64,000 bases of DNA from Microvirga sp. VF16. Lineage in GTDB: Bacteria > Pseudomonadota > Alphaproteobacteria > Rhizobiales > Beijerinckiaceae. The stretch covers positions 744,001-808,000 of the forward strand of contig NZ_CP069355.1 of assembly GCF_016864375.1 (NCBI RefSeq), given 5' to 3'. The notes beneath the pieces were generated by a model, which worked only from the letters and a program-made list of their open reading frames with translations, did not search any database and was not told the origin of the DNA. Positions 28,584 to 38,116 of the stretch are shown here, piece after piece. Each line of letters opens with the position of its first letter. Positions within the stretch are counted from its first letter, which is position 1. The position numbers and the translations under genes were made by a program.

Positions 28584-29462
28584 ATGACGCTTCTCTCATC
28601 TACAGCCGCTGCGCCAGCGCGCCGGGTGCCTGTACCTAGCCTCGCCCGACTCGGGCGGCGTCATCCGTTGGTGCTGATCGGCGGCGGCCTGCTCGTGCTC
28701 CTCGTTCTCCTGGCGCTCGCCGCCCCGATCTACGCCGGCGATCCCTTGAACATAGATCCCTTCGTGCGCCTGCAGCGACCCTCCGCCGAACACTGGTTCG
28801 GGACCGATAACCTCGGCCGGGACGTCTTTGCACGCACGATCTATGGCGCGCGTATCTCGCTCATGGTGGGGCTGATCTCTGCGCTCCTGGCCATCGGTGC
28901 CGGGCTCCTGATCGGTGTCGTCGCTGGCTATATCCGCAGCTTCGACAACCTCATCATGCGGGCCATGGACGCGTTAATGTCGATCCCGACGATCCTGCTG
29001 GCCATTGCGCTCATCTCGCTGACGGGACCTGGGATAGGGATTCTCATCGTCGCCGTGGCGCTGCCGCAAACGCCAAGCGTGACCAGGCTGGTGCGCTCGG
29101 TGGTCTTGAGCGTACGCGAGCGTCCTTACGTGGAGGCCGCGATCTGCGGTGGCGCGCGCCTGCCGAAGATCCTATGGCGCCATGTCCTTCCGAGCACTGT
29201 CCCGCCGCTCATGGTCCAGAGCGCCATTGTATGCGCGGATGCAATCATGATCGAGGCCGGGCTGAGCTTCCTCGGTGTCGGTGTGCCACCGGAGATCCCA
29301 AGCTGGGGCAATATGATTTCGGGTTCACGCCTCTATCTCGCCACCGCACCGCTGACGATCTTCGCTCCGGGGATCCTTCTCGCGGCCACAGTGCTCGCGG
29401 TCAATCTTCTCGGCGATGGGCTGCGCGATCTCTTCGATCCGCGTGCGAAGCGGAGGCGCTAA
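28584..29462 (+). CDS. ABC transporter permease, DppC type
   Basis: A 292-residue second permease. DppC hallmarks are HWFGTDNLGRDVFARTIYGARISL near residue 75 and the EAA loop RERPYVEAAICGGARLPKILWRHVLP. About six membrane spans are predicted by hydrophobicity. The start ATG follows the dppB-like stop by one base. Confidence 0.94.
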   Translation: MTLLSSTAAAPARRVPVPSLARLGRRHPLVLIGGGLLVLLVLLALAAPIYAGDPLNIDPFVRLQRPSAEHWFGTDNLGRDVFARTIYGARISLMVGLISALLAIGAGLLIGVVAGYIRSFDNLIMRAMDALMSIPTILLAIALISLTGPGIGILIVAVALPQTPSVTRLVRSVVLSVRERPYVEAAICGGARLPKILWRHVLPSTVPPLMVQSAIVCADAIMIEAGLSFLGVGVPPEIPSWGNMISGSRLYLATAPLTIFAPGILLAATVLAVNLLGDGLRDLFDPRAKRRR

Positions 29463-29463
29463 G

Positions 29464-30486
29464 ATGCTGATGCAGAATCTCAAAGAGGATAGAAACATTA
29501 AGACTGACGTGCTTCTGGATGTGATGGACCTCGAGACCCATTTCTTCGGCGAGGAGAGCATCACCCGAGCACTCGGCGGGATCAGCTTCCGGGTCCGGAA
29601 AGGCGAAACGCTCGGCGTGGTCGGAGAGTCCGGCTGCGGCAAGAGCGTAACCGCGCTCTCCATCCTGCGGCTACTGCCGAAGCTCACTGCCCGGACCGTC
29701 GGTGGCGAAGTCCGTTTTCACGGTCGTAATCTCCTCGATCTTTCCGAGCGTGAGATGCGCAAGATCCGCGGCGACAAGATCGCAATGATCTTCCAGGACC
29801 CGATGACCAGTCTGAACCCGGTCTACACGGTCGGCCGGCAGATTGCCGAGGCGGTGCAGATCCATACCGGGGCCTCCCGCGCTGACGCCATGACCCGGGC
29901 CGAAGAGATGCTGCGCCTCGTCCGGATCGCCGATCCAGAGCGTCGGGTGAAAAACTACCCGCATGAGATGTCGGGCGGCATGCGCCAGCGCGCGATGATT
30001 GCCATGGCGCTGGCCTGCTCGCCGGAGCTTCTGATCGCAGACGAGCCCACAACCGCGCTCGACGTCACCATCCAGGCGCAGATTCTGCGGTTAATTGTAG
30101 AACTGAAGGAACGCACCGGAACAGCAGTGATGTTCATCACCCATGACCTCGGCGTCGTCGCGGAGACCTGCCAGCGGGTGATCGTGATGTATGCCGGCCG
30201 GATCGTAGAGGAGGCCAGCGTGACCGATCTCTTCACGCGGCCCGCACATCCCTACACGAAAGCGCTTATGCGCTCGGTCCCGGACCGGCGGCGCGGGAAG
30301 GAGCGCCGCCTGCCGGAGATCCCCGGCATCGTGCCGAGCCTGCGCGAACCCCTGGTCGGCTGCAGCTTCGCGGCGCGCTGTCCCTTCGTCACCGACATCT
30401 GCCGCGAGAAGACGCCAGTTCTGGACCAGGTTGGACAGGAACATGCTGCCGCCTGCTGGCGCTCAATGGAGGTCATGGGCGCATGA
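29464..30486 (+). CDS. ABC transporter ATP-binding protein, DppD type
   Basis: A 340-residue ATPase. Walker A is GESGCGKSVTALS, the signature MSGGMRQRAMIAMAL, Walker B LLIADEPTTALD and the H-loop FITHDLGVVAE. The C-terminal oligopeptide-transporter extension contains the cysteines GCSFAARCPF...DICREKTP, which hold an iron-sulfur cluster in some members. It starts one base after the DppC stop and overlaps the DppF-type gene by ATGA. Confidence 0.95.
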   Translation: MLMQNLKEDRNIKTDVLLDVMDLETHFFGEESITRALGGISFRVRKGETLGVVGESGCGKSVTALSILRLLPKLTARTVGGEVRFHGRNLLDLSEREMRKIRGDKIAMIFQDPMTSLNPVYTVGRQIAEAVQIHTGASRADAMTRAEEMLRLVRIADPERRVKNYPHEMSGGMRQRAMIAMALACSPELLIADEPTTALDVTIQAQILRLIVELKERTGTAVMFITHDLGVVAETCQRVIVMYAGRIVEEASVTDLFTRPAHPYTKALMRSVPDRRRGKERRLPEIPGIVPSLREPLVGCSFAARCPFVTDICREKTPVLDQVGQEHAAACWRSMEVMGA

Positions 30487-31532
30487 AAGGTCCCCTGTTG
30501 AAAGTCGAGAACCTAGTCAAACACTATCCGCTCGGGGGAGGGATCTTCAATAATAATTCCCTGGTCGTGCGGGCGGTTCAGGATGTGTCCTTCTCCGTCG
30601 AGCGCGGCGAGACGCTCTGCATCGTTGGAGAATCCGGCTGCGGCAAGTCGACCGTGGCGCGGCTGCTGATGCGGCTCGTGGAGCCGACCGAGGGCCGGGT
30701 GCTGCTCGAAGGCATCGATATCGCGAGCCTGAACAAGCACGCATTGCGGGATGGGCGCCGGCGCATGCAGATGGTGTTCCAGGATCCCTATTCCTCACTT
30801 AATCCGCGGCTCACCGCCGGCCAGATCATCACCGAGCCGGTCGAGAACTTCGAGCGGATGACCCGCAAGAAGCGCGAGGCTCTTGCCGCCGACCTGCTGA
30901 AGAAGGTTGGGTTGGCCCCCGAGATCATGCACCGGCTCCCCTCCGAGCTCTCCGGCGGTCAGCGCCAGCGGCTCGGGATTGCACGCGCGCTGTCCCTGAA
31001 TCCCGCGATCATCATCGCCGACGAAGCAGTCTCGGCGCTCGATGTCTCGGTGCAGGCGCAGATCCTCAACCTGCTGATGGACCTCCAGGAGGAACTGGGG
31101 ATCGCCTTCCTCTTCATCTCCCATGACCTCGGGGTGGTGGAGCATATCGGCCATCGGGTGGCCGTCATGTATCTCGGCCGCATCGTGGAGCTTGCAAGCG
31201 CCGAGGCGCTCTTCGCGAATCCTGTCCACCCCTATACCGAGGCGTTGATCGCAGCCGCCCCAGTCCCCGATCCGACCCAGGCCCGGGTCGAGGCCCCGGT
31301 CGAGGGCGAGGTGCCCAGTCCGGTCAAGCCGCCCTCAGGCTGCGCCTTCCACCCGCGGTGCCCGCTCGCCGAGGAGCGTTGCAGCCTCGAGGTGCCGGCC
31401 TTGATTCCAATTCCGGATGGGCGGGTTGTTGCCTGCCATGTTCGTGCGCCAGCGACAGGTGTAGACAGTCAGGTAGCCCAAGCGGTCGACACCCATGCGT
31501 CTGCCCCATATCCCAAGAATGTGACGGACTAG
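30483..31532 (+). CDS. ABC transporter ATP-binding protein, DppF type
   Basis: A 349-residue ATPase, partner of the DppD-type protein. Walker A is GESGCGKSTVARLL, signature LSGGQRQRLGIARAL, Walker B IIADEAVSALDVS and H-loop ISHDLGVVEHIG. The C-terminal segment GCAFHPRCPLAEERC...ACHVRAP is the normal oligopeptide-transporter tail. A damaged copy of a similar tail lies at 54355-54610. Confidence 0.95.
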   Translation: MKGPLLKVENLVKHYPLGGGIFNNNSLVVRAVQDVSFSVERGETLCIVGESGCGKSTVARLLMRLVEPTEGRVLLEGIDIASLNKHALRDGRRRMQMVFQDPYSSLNPRLTAGQIITEPVENFERMTRKKREALAADLLKKVGLAPEIMHRLPSELSGGQRQRLGIARALSLNPAIIIADEAVSALDVSVQAQILNLLMDLQEELGIAFLFISHDLGVVEHIGHRVAVMYLGRIVELASAEALFANPVHPYTEALIAAAPVPDPTQARVEAPVEGEVPSPVKPPSGCAFHPRCPLAEERCSLEVPALIPIPDGRVVACHVRAPATGVDSQVAQAVDTHASAPYPKNVTD

Positions 31533-31534
31533 GC

Positions 31535-31690
31535 ATGTCGAGTGAAAGTGAGCATCGGCCAACAACAATGGTGGCAAATGTTTCTGCAGCCACCACCGGT
31601 AATGAACCAGCAGCATCTCGCGGATCCAATGCTCTGCTCTTTGACTGTATGGAATTGGTATTGCAGCAAATCAAAATTGCGCGTGAGTAA
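31535..31690 (+). CDS. Small unknown reading frame directly after the transporter genes
   Basis: A 51-codon frame beginning two bases after the DppF-type stop. The end NALLFDCMELVLQQIKIARE looks helical and resembles the first helix of GntR/FadR-type regulators, so this may be the stump of a regulator gene. There is no good ribosome binding site other than coupling to the upstream gene. No function is claimed. Confidence 0.3.
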   Translation: MSSESEHRPTTMVANVSAATTGNEPAASRGSNALLFDCMELVLQQIKIARE

Positions 31691-31800
31691 GTAGGTGAGC
31701 TTTGAAACCTTAACTATTGCGGAGCTTTAGCATACTAAGGCTGTACAGCAAATTTAGTTTAGATTCAGTGCCGTTGCCCAAGCGCTCGGAGCTTTTAGAC

Positions 31801-32022
31801 ATGACATTAATGCCCTATTCTACCGACGTAGATATCAAAGATCGTTTTCGCGTTGCCGGCGTTGTGCTGCCGCCCGATCGTGTTGCAGGGGCTTGTGCCA
31901 TTGCTCAGGATCTTGTGTCCGCTCTCCACTGGTTACGGCAGCCGCGTACTGCAGCCGATGAAATTGCACTTGTCTTCACCCTTCAAAAAGATGTCGCCAA
32001 TGATCTCGTCCCGTCCCCTTAA
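31801..32022 (+). CDS. AtzG-like small protein (DUF4089 type), amidase partner
   Basis: A 73-residue protein from the ATG at 31801, preceded by GGAG. Its pattern, IKDRFRVAGVVLPPDRVAGACAIAQDLVSAL ending in FTL, resembles the small AtzG-type proteins that pair with AtzE amidases, which in turn resemble GatC with GatA. The amidase frame starts within or just after its 3' end (overlap of about 20 bases if the amidase starts at 32000), which supports a stoichiometric two-subunit enzyme. Assignment rests on size, position and a weak pattern. Confidence 0.55.
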   Translation: MTLMPYSTDVDIKDRFRVAGVVLPPDRVAGACAIAQDLVSALHWLRQPRTAADEIALVFTLQKDVANDLVPSP

Positions 32023-33487
32023 CCAAATGTCCATTGCGGACGCTGGCAAGGCGTTGCGTGCTGGTGAGATCACCGCACGGCAACTAACCGAAGACTCGCT
32101 CAATCAGGTGGCTGCACTCGATCATTCGGTCAATGCCTTCGTCCTCGTCAGTGTTGATCGTGCCCTGAAAGACGCGGAAAAGGCAGATGCCGATTTTGCC
32201 AACGGTATCGATCGTGGACCGATGCAGGGCATCCCCTATGCCCTAAAGGATATCTACGCCACAGCAGGAATCCGTACTACCTGCCATTCCAATCTTTTCC
32301 GAGATTACGTTCCGTCAACTGATAGTGCCGTTGCGGAACGGCTCTCGGATGGCGGCGGCGTACTCGTCGGAAAGGTCGCCACCTACGAATTCTCAATCGG
32401 GGGGCCGAGTTTCGACCTGCCATTTCCGCCTGCTCGCAATCCCTGGAATTTGGATCACATCACCGGCGGCTCTTCTTCCGGCTCGGCGGCCGCGGTCGCG
32501 GCCGGTATGGTGCGAATGGCCATGGGTTCTGACACAGGTGGTTCGATCCGTGGCCCGGCCGGCTATTGCGGCGTCGTCGGTCTGAAGCCGACATACGGTC
32601 GAGTCTCAAGGCGCGGCGTTTTTCCTCTCGCTTATTCGTTCGACCATTGCGGGCCGCTATCCCGCTCCGTAAAGGATGCGGCGCTAGCCTTGCAGGTTAT
32701 CGCCGGTTATGATCCGCTCGACCCCGCCTCGGCTGGCGTGTCGGTGCCTGATTTCAGCGCCAAATTGGAACACGAACTCATCGGACTACGCATCGCCTAT
32801 ACCCGTGACTTTTACATTCGGCACCCCCTCTGTACGGCCGACGCCACCAAAGCACTGGACGCAGCAGCCCAGCAACTTGCCTCACTTGGCGCTGTTGTCG
32901 AAGAGGTGGATATGCCACCGTATGAACAATTCAGCGCCTGTAAGAACACGATTGTGCTCGCCGAAGCTTACGCCATACATGAGAACGACCTCAATACTCG
33001 GCCCTATTCCTATGGCCGCAAGGCTTACCAACTATTGGTGTCAGGAGCCGTGCTTACGGCAGCGGATCTCGTGCAAGCATTCCGGCTGCGCCGCGAGTTG
33101 TCGGCATTCCTCAATCAGAATGTCTTGAAGAGCTTTGATGCCTTACTCGCGCCGAACACGCTGGGCACGGCTACTCGTTTCTCCGATCTAGGTCCGGATG
33201 ACGAGGATCTGGGAGCCGTGCTCGCGGGCCCATTTAACGTAACGGGAAATCCAGCCTTGGCGCTGCCGATAGGTTTTAACGATGTTGGTCTGCCGCTCAG
33301 CGCACAAATCGTCGGCCGTCCATTCGAAGAATCCACGGTGCTCCAGATTGGTGCGGCCTACGAGGCTACAGCTGGTGTTGCTGAGCGCCACCCGACTTTA
33401 GCGCGTGACGTGCCAGTTGAATTAGCCTCCACGAGTGATGGGAAGAATTCAGAGTCTTTGCTTGGTATCTGCTCAAGCCCACTCTAA
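32000..33487 (+). CDS. Amidase signature family hydrolase (AtzE-like)
   Basis: A 495-residue amidase. The Ser-cisSer-Lys triad is visible: Lys83 in GIPYALKDIYATAG, the serine-rich turn GGSSSGSAAAV (about 157-167) and the nucleophile Ser182 in GSDTGGSIRGPAG. I start it at the ATG at 32000; ATGs at 31991 and 32027 are alternatives. It hydrolyses an amide or carbamoyl bond in the cytoplasm. The AtzG-like gene just upstream places it with AtzE (1-carboxybiuret hydrolase) or related carbamoyl hydrolases rather than with GatA. It follows a peptide-type importer and precedes a dimethylformamidase-like gene, so it probably acts on an imported amide. Confidence 0.88.
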   Translation: MISSRPLNQMSIADAGKALRAGEITARQLTEDSLNQVAALDHSVNAFVLVSVDRALKDAEKADADFANGIDRGPMQGIPYALKDIYATAGIRTTCHSNLFRDYVPSTDSAVAERLSDGGGVLVGKVATYEFSIGGPSFDLPFPPARNPWNLDHITGGSSSGSAAAVAAGMVRMAMGSDTGGSIRGPAGYCGVVGLKPTYGRVSRRGVFPLAYSFDHCGPLSRSVKDAALALQVIAGYDPLDPASAGVSVPDFSAKLEHELIGLRIAYTRDFYIRHPLCTADATKALDAAAQQLASLGAVVEEVDMPPYEQFSACKNTIVLAEAYAIHENDLNTRPYSYGRKAYQLLVSGAVLTAADLVQAFRLRRELSAFLNQNVLKSFDALLAPNTLGTATRFSDLGPDDEDLGAVLAGPFNVTGNPALALPIGFNDVGLPLSAQIVGRPFEESTVLQIGAAYEATAGVAERHPTLARDVPVELASTSDGKNSESLLGICSSPL

Positions 33488-34312
33488 AAGGTCGCTAGAA
33501 TAGCCGGATTGGTTTCCCATCTACCCGCGGCGGCATTCAGCGTCGGGTACTTTGAAGCAGAAGGAGTTAGGGTCGGACGCGGCAAGCAGCCGGGGTCGCC
33601 GGCGAGGTTGTTATAATGCTGTCCCGTGAACCGGTGTAGCCGGTGCTGATCGCCACCAAGATGTTCGGTGCGCTGCTTGCTCTTACCGTTCGGGCGCTAG
33701 GTGCCGTTGATCGAGTGCGACTTCGCCCGGTGTTCTCTTGAAAAAGGACATAGGTGCCAAGACGTGGTGCTCAGCGCTCGTTCATCATTGTGCCCGTAAC
33801 GCGGCGAAGTCACTCGGATCAGCTCATTGCATGTTGTCATACGTACCTGCCTCATCATCGCCCCGCAGCTCGTCCGAACTCGGGAATAAATCAGATGAGG
33901 CAAAGATCAGGGAGCAGTTCAGGCGACTCAATGCGAAGGAATGGCAGCAGTCATGTGATTGCCCAACTGTTTGCGCGAGAAGTAGATCCATCTCGCCGTC
34001 TGTATCACGTTGTCAACTTCAAGGTGCTACGGCGTATGGAGACGTAGCCATGCTGGTAAGGGATCTCCCCTAAAATTAGGTTCGGTTTCTGACAAAGACG
34101 ATTATCAGCGACCGATATCAGGGCGATGATGTCAAGCCTTCCGTGTCATCATAAGCCTAACGGCGTGCGAATAACTTTTATCACTCGCTCTGGTTCGGCT
34201 AGCCGCATAAACTTGGGCCAGAAAACGAGCCGGCAATCCAACGTCAGTAGGCCCGAAGGTTGGCAACATATGTACGGTGACCTGCGCGGCGCATTAAAGG
34301 AGAGTGATACAG
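33488..34312. other. Long region without a recognisable gene
   Basis: About 820 bp separate the amidase from the formamidase-like gene. Short frames exist on both strands without start signals or recognisable motifs. Some decayed gene is possible near 33630-33740, but I cannot name it. The right end has a good ribosome binding site, AAAGGAG, for the next gene. Confidence 0.4.
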
Positions 34313-35917
34313 ATGCTCATCGGATACGTAAGTGACGAGAACTTCGTCGCGATCAGCGACGTAAATGTGGAGATCATCGGCGCCGACGGATCGGTCGTGG
34401 CTCGATCGCGTGCGTCGGGGGCCATCCACGCGGACGTCCAACCCGGTCGGTACATGGTGTATCTGAGCTGTCCCGGATATGGCAGCAAACACAGTGAAAT
34501 TGACGTGTCGCCCGATTGTCCGGCCCAGCTACGACTGCTGCGGGACACCCCGCTCGGCTATGCGTGGCCGAAGTGGGTTCGTGCGGGCGGCGAGGTCGAA
34601 GTTCGAGTGCACTCCCGAGCCGAATACCGTGTCGAGTTGTGGCGCTACGGTTGGGAGAAGCGGCTCGTCCGTTCGCTTGGCCACGGTGCTCACCCGCCTG
34701 ACGCGACACGCCAGGTGGTGCCAGACGGTGATTACACGCAAACCGGCGTCGGCTGGTGCGACCCGATGCGCATCGCAGCGCCTGCCGAGTCCGGCCTGTA
34801 CTTCTTTCACGTGCACAACGCCTCAGGCGAGACCGCAGCGTTTCCCCTCATCGTCGCGCCCGCCGTCCCCGCCGCGCCGATCGCGGTGCTCACGTCGTCG
34901 TTGACCTGGAACGCCTACAACAATTTCGGCGGCCGCAGCAACTACATCCACTCCGTCGCCCTTCCCGCGACACCTCCGGTCAACCGGCGCCAAGACCTCC
35001 CGCGATACCACCACACGGACGCAAGTCAGAAATACGAGTGGCTGGGGGACGACTACGCGCCGCTGTCCTTCGACCGTCCGGAACCGCTTAACGTCGTTCC
35101 CCTCGATGCACGGATCACCGATCCGATCGAGGGCCGCGAGCCAAACCATCTCGCTGCTGCCGAGTGGCGGCTGCTCGGATGGCTGGAGCGCGAGGGGTTC
35201 GCCGCTGACGTGTATTCCGACGTTCAACTGCATACGGGTACTCTCGACCTCGATGCGTACCGGGTTCTCGTACTCAGCACGCATCCGGAGTATTGGACCA
35301 GGACGATGTACGACCGGGTGTTGGCCTGGGTCGAACGCGGCGGCCGCCTCGTCTACCTTGGCGGGAACGGCGTCGAGTGTGAGGTAGAACTCCCGGACGA
35401 GCGCACGATGATCGTGCGGAACGGCGACAGCCGGACCTTCGAGTCCGACCCCGACGCGATGGGGAGTCGGTTCTTCGGTGTGAGCCAGGTCCGAGAGGAG
35501 AGACTGCTTGGCATCAGAACATCAACCACTGGCTTTTTCACCGCCGCGCCGTACCGCGTTATCGACGCCGCGCACTGGGTTTTCGAGGGCACCGGGCTGT
35601 CCGACGGCGACCTGTTCGGGGAACGATGCCTGCACACCCGATGCCCGGGCGGTGCATCTGGCCACGAGATGGATACGATGACTAAGAGCTCACCACCGGG
35701 CACTACACTTCTCGCTAAGGGAGCAAACGCGGGACTGGTGCCGCTGGTAGGCGGTGGTGTTGCTCCGATCAACTCGGGCGCGGAGATGGTCCACTACAGG
35801 ACGGCGGACGGAGGCGAGGTCTTCTCTGTGGGCTCCATCAACTATCCGAGCGCGCTCCCCGTCGACGACGCCATCTCCCGCATCACCGCCAACGTATTGC
35901 GCCGCTTCGCGGCGTGA
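34313..35917 (+). CDS. N,N-dimethylformamidase beta-subunit-like protein
   Basis: A 534-residue protein related to the large subunit of N,N-dimethylformamidase. An N-terminal beta-rich part (about 1-180, with LRLLRDTPLGYAWPKW) is followed by the typical core: SLTWNAYNNFGGRSNYIHS, VLVLSTHPEYWTRTMYDRV and YLGGNGVECEVEL. It ends in a segment with GEVFSVGSINYPSALPVDD. Known enzymes split dimethylformamide into dimethylamine and formate and need a small alpha subunit; no alpha-subunit gene is seen, and this protein is shorter than the roughly 760-residue DmfA2. The substrate is thus likely another small amide. GC content is high for the area and the reading frame is intact. Confidence 0.8.
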   Translation: MLIGYVSDENFVAISDVNVEIIGADGSVVARSRASGAIHADVQPGRYMVYLSCPGYGSKHSEIDVSPDCPAQLRLLRDTPLGYAWPKWVRAGGEVEVRVHSRAEYRVELWRYGWEKRLVRSLGHGAHPPDATRQVVPDGDYTQTGVGWCDPMRIAAPAESGLYFFHVHNASGETAAFPLIVAPAVPAAPIAVLTSSLTWNAYNNFGGRSNYIHSVALPATPPVNRRQDLPRYHHTDASQKYEWLGDDYAPLSFDRPEPLNVVPLDARITDPIEGREPNHLAAAEWRLLGWLEREGFAADVYSDVQLHTGTLDLDAYRVLVLSTHPEYWTRTMYDRVLAWVERGGRLVYLGGNGVECEVELPDERTMIVRNGDSRTFESDPDAMGSRFFGVSQVREERLLGIRTSTTGFFTAAPYRVIDAAHWVFEGTGLSDGDLFGERCLHTRCPGGASGHEMDTMTKSSPPGTTLLAKGANAGLVPLVGGGVAPINSGAEMVHYRTADGGEVFSVGSINYPSALPVDDAISRITANVLRRFAA

Positions 35918-36399
35918 TGCGAACCGAACTAAGAGATCCCATGGGGGTGGATAGCGATCTGCTCTCTGGCAGAGTGAGGTTGCGATATCCACACACGTTG
36001 GAGGTAACCCATGTCAGTTAACCCCGGATACGAGCCGACCGCTATTCGCACCAATCTTGGCGCAATCTTTGTCTCGATGGAACTCTTATGTTCAAATGCA
36101 AGCGGCATGGCCACGACTGTTCATCCCGCCAGTCATGGCTGGTCCTGCATAGTGTAGCTAATGCGCAATGTAGGAGACAGGACCTCAAGACGACGGTTTG
36201 CAAACTCTTATACGCGGGTTGGATACCGCATTTCCGTGTGTACGCCTGGGGCTGCTTCTATCTTAGTACGGGCATCGACGTAGTCGGCCACTCAGTTCCA
36301 TCGAAGATTCCCCGACCGGGGCCCTGCCTCCAATATTGAGCATCAGCAGATGATCGATCTTGTCTCCTCTTTCGAATGCGCGCGATATGCGGTGCTTGG
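35918..36399. other. Intergenic region left of the IS110 transposase
   Basis: No gene is recognised. It must contain one end of the IS110 element; IS110 elements lack long inverted repeats, so the boundary cannot be fixed from one copy. Confidence 0.4.
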
Positions 36400-37518
36400 C
36401 TAAGCGTGGTGAGCTGGTTGCACTTCCTGACCGATAGCCCACAGGAAGGCCGCCATTTCTCTAGCGATCGCGGTGATCGCGATGGCCTTGTGCTTCCCCG
36501 CGAGGATCATTGTTCGATAGCGAGAGCAGAGGCGGAGCTGACCTTTCCACGCTATTTCGCGAACGGTTCTCGGGAGGCCTTCCAACTGCGCTTGCTTGGT
36601 GCGACTGACCCGCGCAGGGAAGCGGTAAGCCCATGCGCCTTCGACCAGCATGCGACGGGCCCGAGAGTTCCCGGCCTTCGTGATCCCACCACGCTTGACA
36701 TGTTCACCTGTCGAGCTCTCTGACGGAACGAGGCCAAGAAAGGCCATCAGCTGGCGGGGGTTTTCGAAGCGGCGGATATCGCCAATTTCGGCAACAAAGA
36801 CGACGGCGGCAATCAACGACACGCCCCGTAACGCCTGATAGGCTTCGACGACAGGAGCCATCGTCCAGGATCTGACAGTCTCCGAGATCAGATCGGTCAG
36901 ACGCCTTAAGCGCACCTCGGCATCCTCGATCGCCTGGCAGTATTCCTGGAGCACGATGAAGTGCGCCGGATGCTCGAACTTCAGAGTCGATATCCACCGC
37001 CTATGCGCCAGCGACCAGGATGAGCGGCCCGAATAGATGCGGCCATGTCGAAGGAGGAACGACTGAAGCTGCTGACGCGCCCGCTTTTGAGCCTCCTGGG
37101 CTGCTTCTCGGGCCCGCACCAGATCGCGCATCGCCTCATGCCCGCGGTCCGGCACCCAAACCGCTGTCAGCTCACCCGCACGATGTAACCGTGCCAAGCT
37201 GACCGCATCGCGCCGGTTGGTCTTCACTCGATCTCCGGGACGCTTGGGAATGAGTGCCGGTGCCACCACCACACAATCATGGCCCATCTCGGTGAGCTGA
37301 CGATAGAGTTCGTAACCTGTCGGCCCTGCCTCGTAGCAGAAGTGGAGCTTTGCTCCTCGCTTGGCCAGCTTGTGCACGATGGATGACACCGAGGCCGGAT
37401 CTGAGGGTATGTCCCCGAAAAACCTTACCTCGCCACCCCGCTCGCCATCCGCGACGGCTACAGAAATCTTGAGTTTCGAGACGTCCAGACCGATGAAAAG
37501 TCTGCTATGCTGATCCAC
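36400..37518 (-). CDS. IS110 family transposase, intact
   Basis: A 372-residue DEDD/serine recombinase of the IS110 family. The N-terminal RuvC-like domain shows Asp in FIGLDVSKLKISVAV, Glu in FCYEAGPTGYELYRQL and the two Asp residues around KTNRRDAVSLARL. The C-terminal Tnp20 domain has GLVPSESSTGEHVKRGGITK, whose serine is the likely nucleophile, then NSRARRMLVEGAWAYR. Length and motifs are complete. The non-coding DNA upstream of the start (37519-37677) is where IS110-group elements encode their bridge RNA. Confidence 0.94.
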   Translation of the reverse strand: MDQHSRLFIGLDVSKLKISVAVADGERGGEVRFFGDIPSDPASVSSIVHKLAKRGAKLHFCYEAGPTGYELYRQLTEMGHDCVVVAPALIPKRPGDRVKTNRRDAVSLARLHRAGELTAVWVPDRGHEAMRDLVRAREAAQEAQKRARQQLQSFLLRHGRIYSGRSSWSLAHRRWISTLKFEHPAHFIVLQEYCQAIEDAEVRLRRLTDLISETVRSWTMAPVVEAYQALRGVSLIAAVVFVAEIGDIRRFENPRQLMAFLGLVPSESSTGEHVKRGGITKAGNSRARRMLVEGAWAYRFPARVSRTKQAQLEGLPRTVREIAWKGQLRLCSRYRTMILAGKHKAIAITAIAREMAAFLWAIGQEVQPAHHA

Positions 37519-37677
37519 GGTTCATCCTCGCTAAGCTTGGGGCTCGGCTTCGGCCACTCCGAAGCAACCCCCGATCTCAGCTTACGGCGAGGGTGAGCCG
37601 CCTTCACCCCGAGAACATACGGTCTCAGTCGTTCTGTCTGGCTGATCACCTCCCTGTCCCCAGGGGCCGGCGAGAGA
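37519..37677 (-). ncRNA. Candidate IS110 bridge RNA region
   Basis: The 159 bp between the IS110 start codon and the next reading frame are non-coding and rich in complementary segments, for example GGCTCGGCTTCGGCC near 37541-37555 and GGGGCTCGG/CCGAAGC-type pairings. In the IS110 group the bridge RNA that guides target choice is encoded upstream of the recombinase, in the element's left end. The position fits; the structure and boundaries were not computed. Confidence 0.35.
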
Positions 37678-38116
37678 ATGTCCAAGCATAGCGTGCGCGG
37701 GGGCGATGTCGCCGGCCTGCTTATGCGGTTTACGCAGCTACAGGAGAAAGCGCAGGCTCGAACCGGACAGATGTTTCCGATCGTCTCCATTCAGGAGGCG
37801 GGTCTTGATGGGTTCTGGATCCATCGCGTGCTGGAGAGCGAAGGGATCGAAAGTCACGTCGTTGATCCCGCCTCGATTGCCACCTCACGCAGGCGGCGAC
37901 GGGCCAAGATCGACAAGATCGACGGCGAGGCCCTGGTCCGGACGCTGCTGGCCTACAAGCGCGGCGAACCGCGCGTGTGTGCCATGGTCAAAGCGCCGAC
38001 ACCTGAGGAGGAGGATCAGCGCCGCATCGGCCGGGAGCGCAAGACGCTCATCGCCGAGCGGGTTCAGCATGTCAACCGGATCAAGGGTCTGCTATTCGCG
38101 CAGGGGATTGGCGACC
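37678..38116 (+). pseudogene. IS110-type transposase fragment of a different subgroup, truncated
   Basis: The frame from 37678 encodes GFWIHRVLESEGIESHVVDPASI, RRRRAKIDKIDGEALVRTLLAYKRGEP and RKTLIAERVQHVNRIKGLLFAQGI, which is the first part of an IS110-family transposase including the Asp residues of the DEDD domain's end. The homologous stretch stops at about 38110, where it meets the broken end of an IS256 transposase; the Tnp20 domain is missing. The very beginning (before about residue 40) also does not look like the family start, so both ends are lost. Confidence 0.75.

Noticed and set aside
33630..33740. Possible transporter or transposase remnant after the amidase
   Set aside because: Short uninterrupted translation only; no motif strong enough to name.
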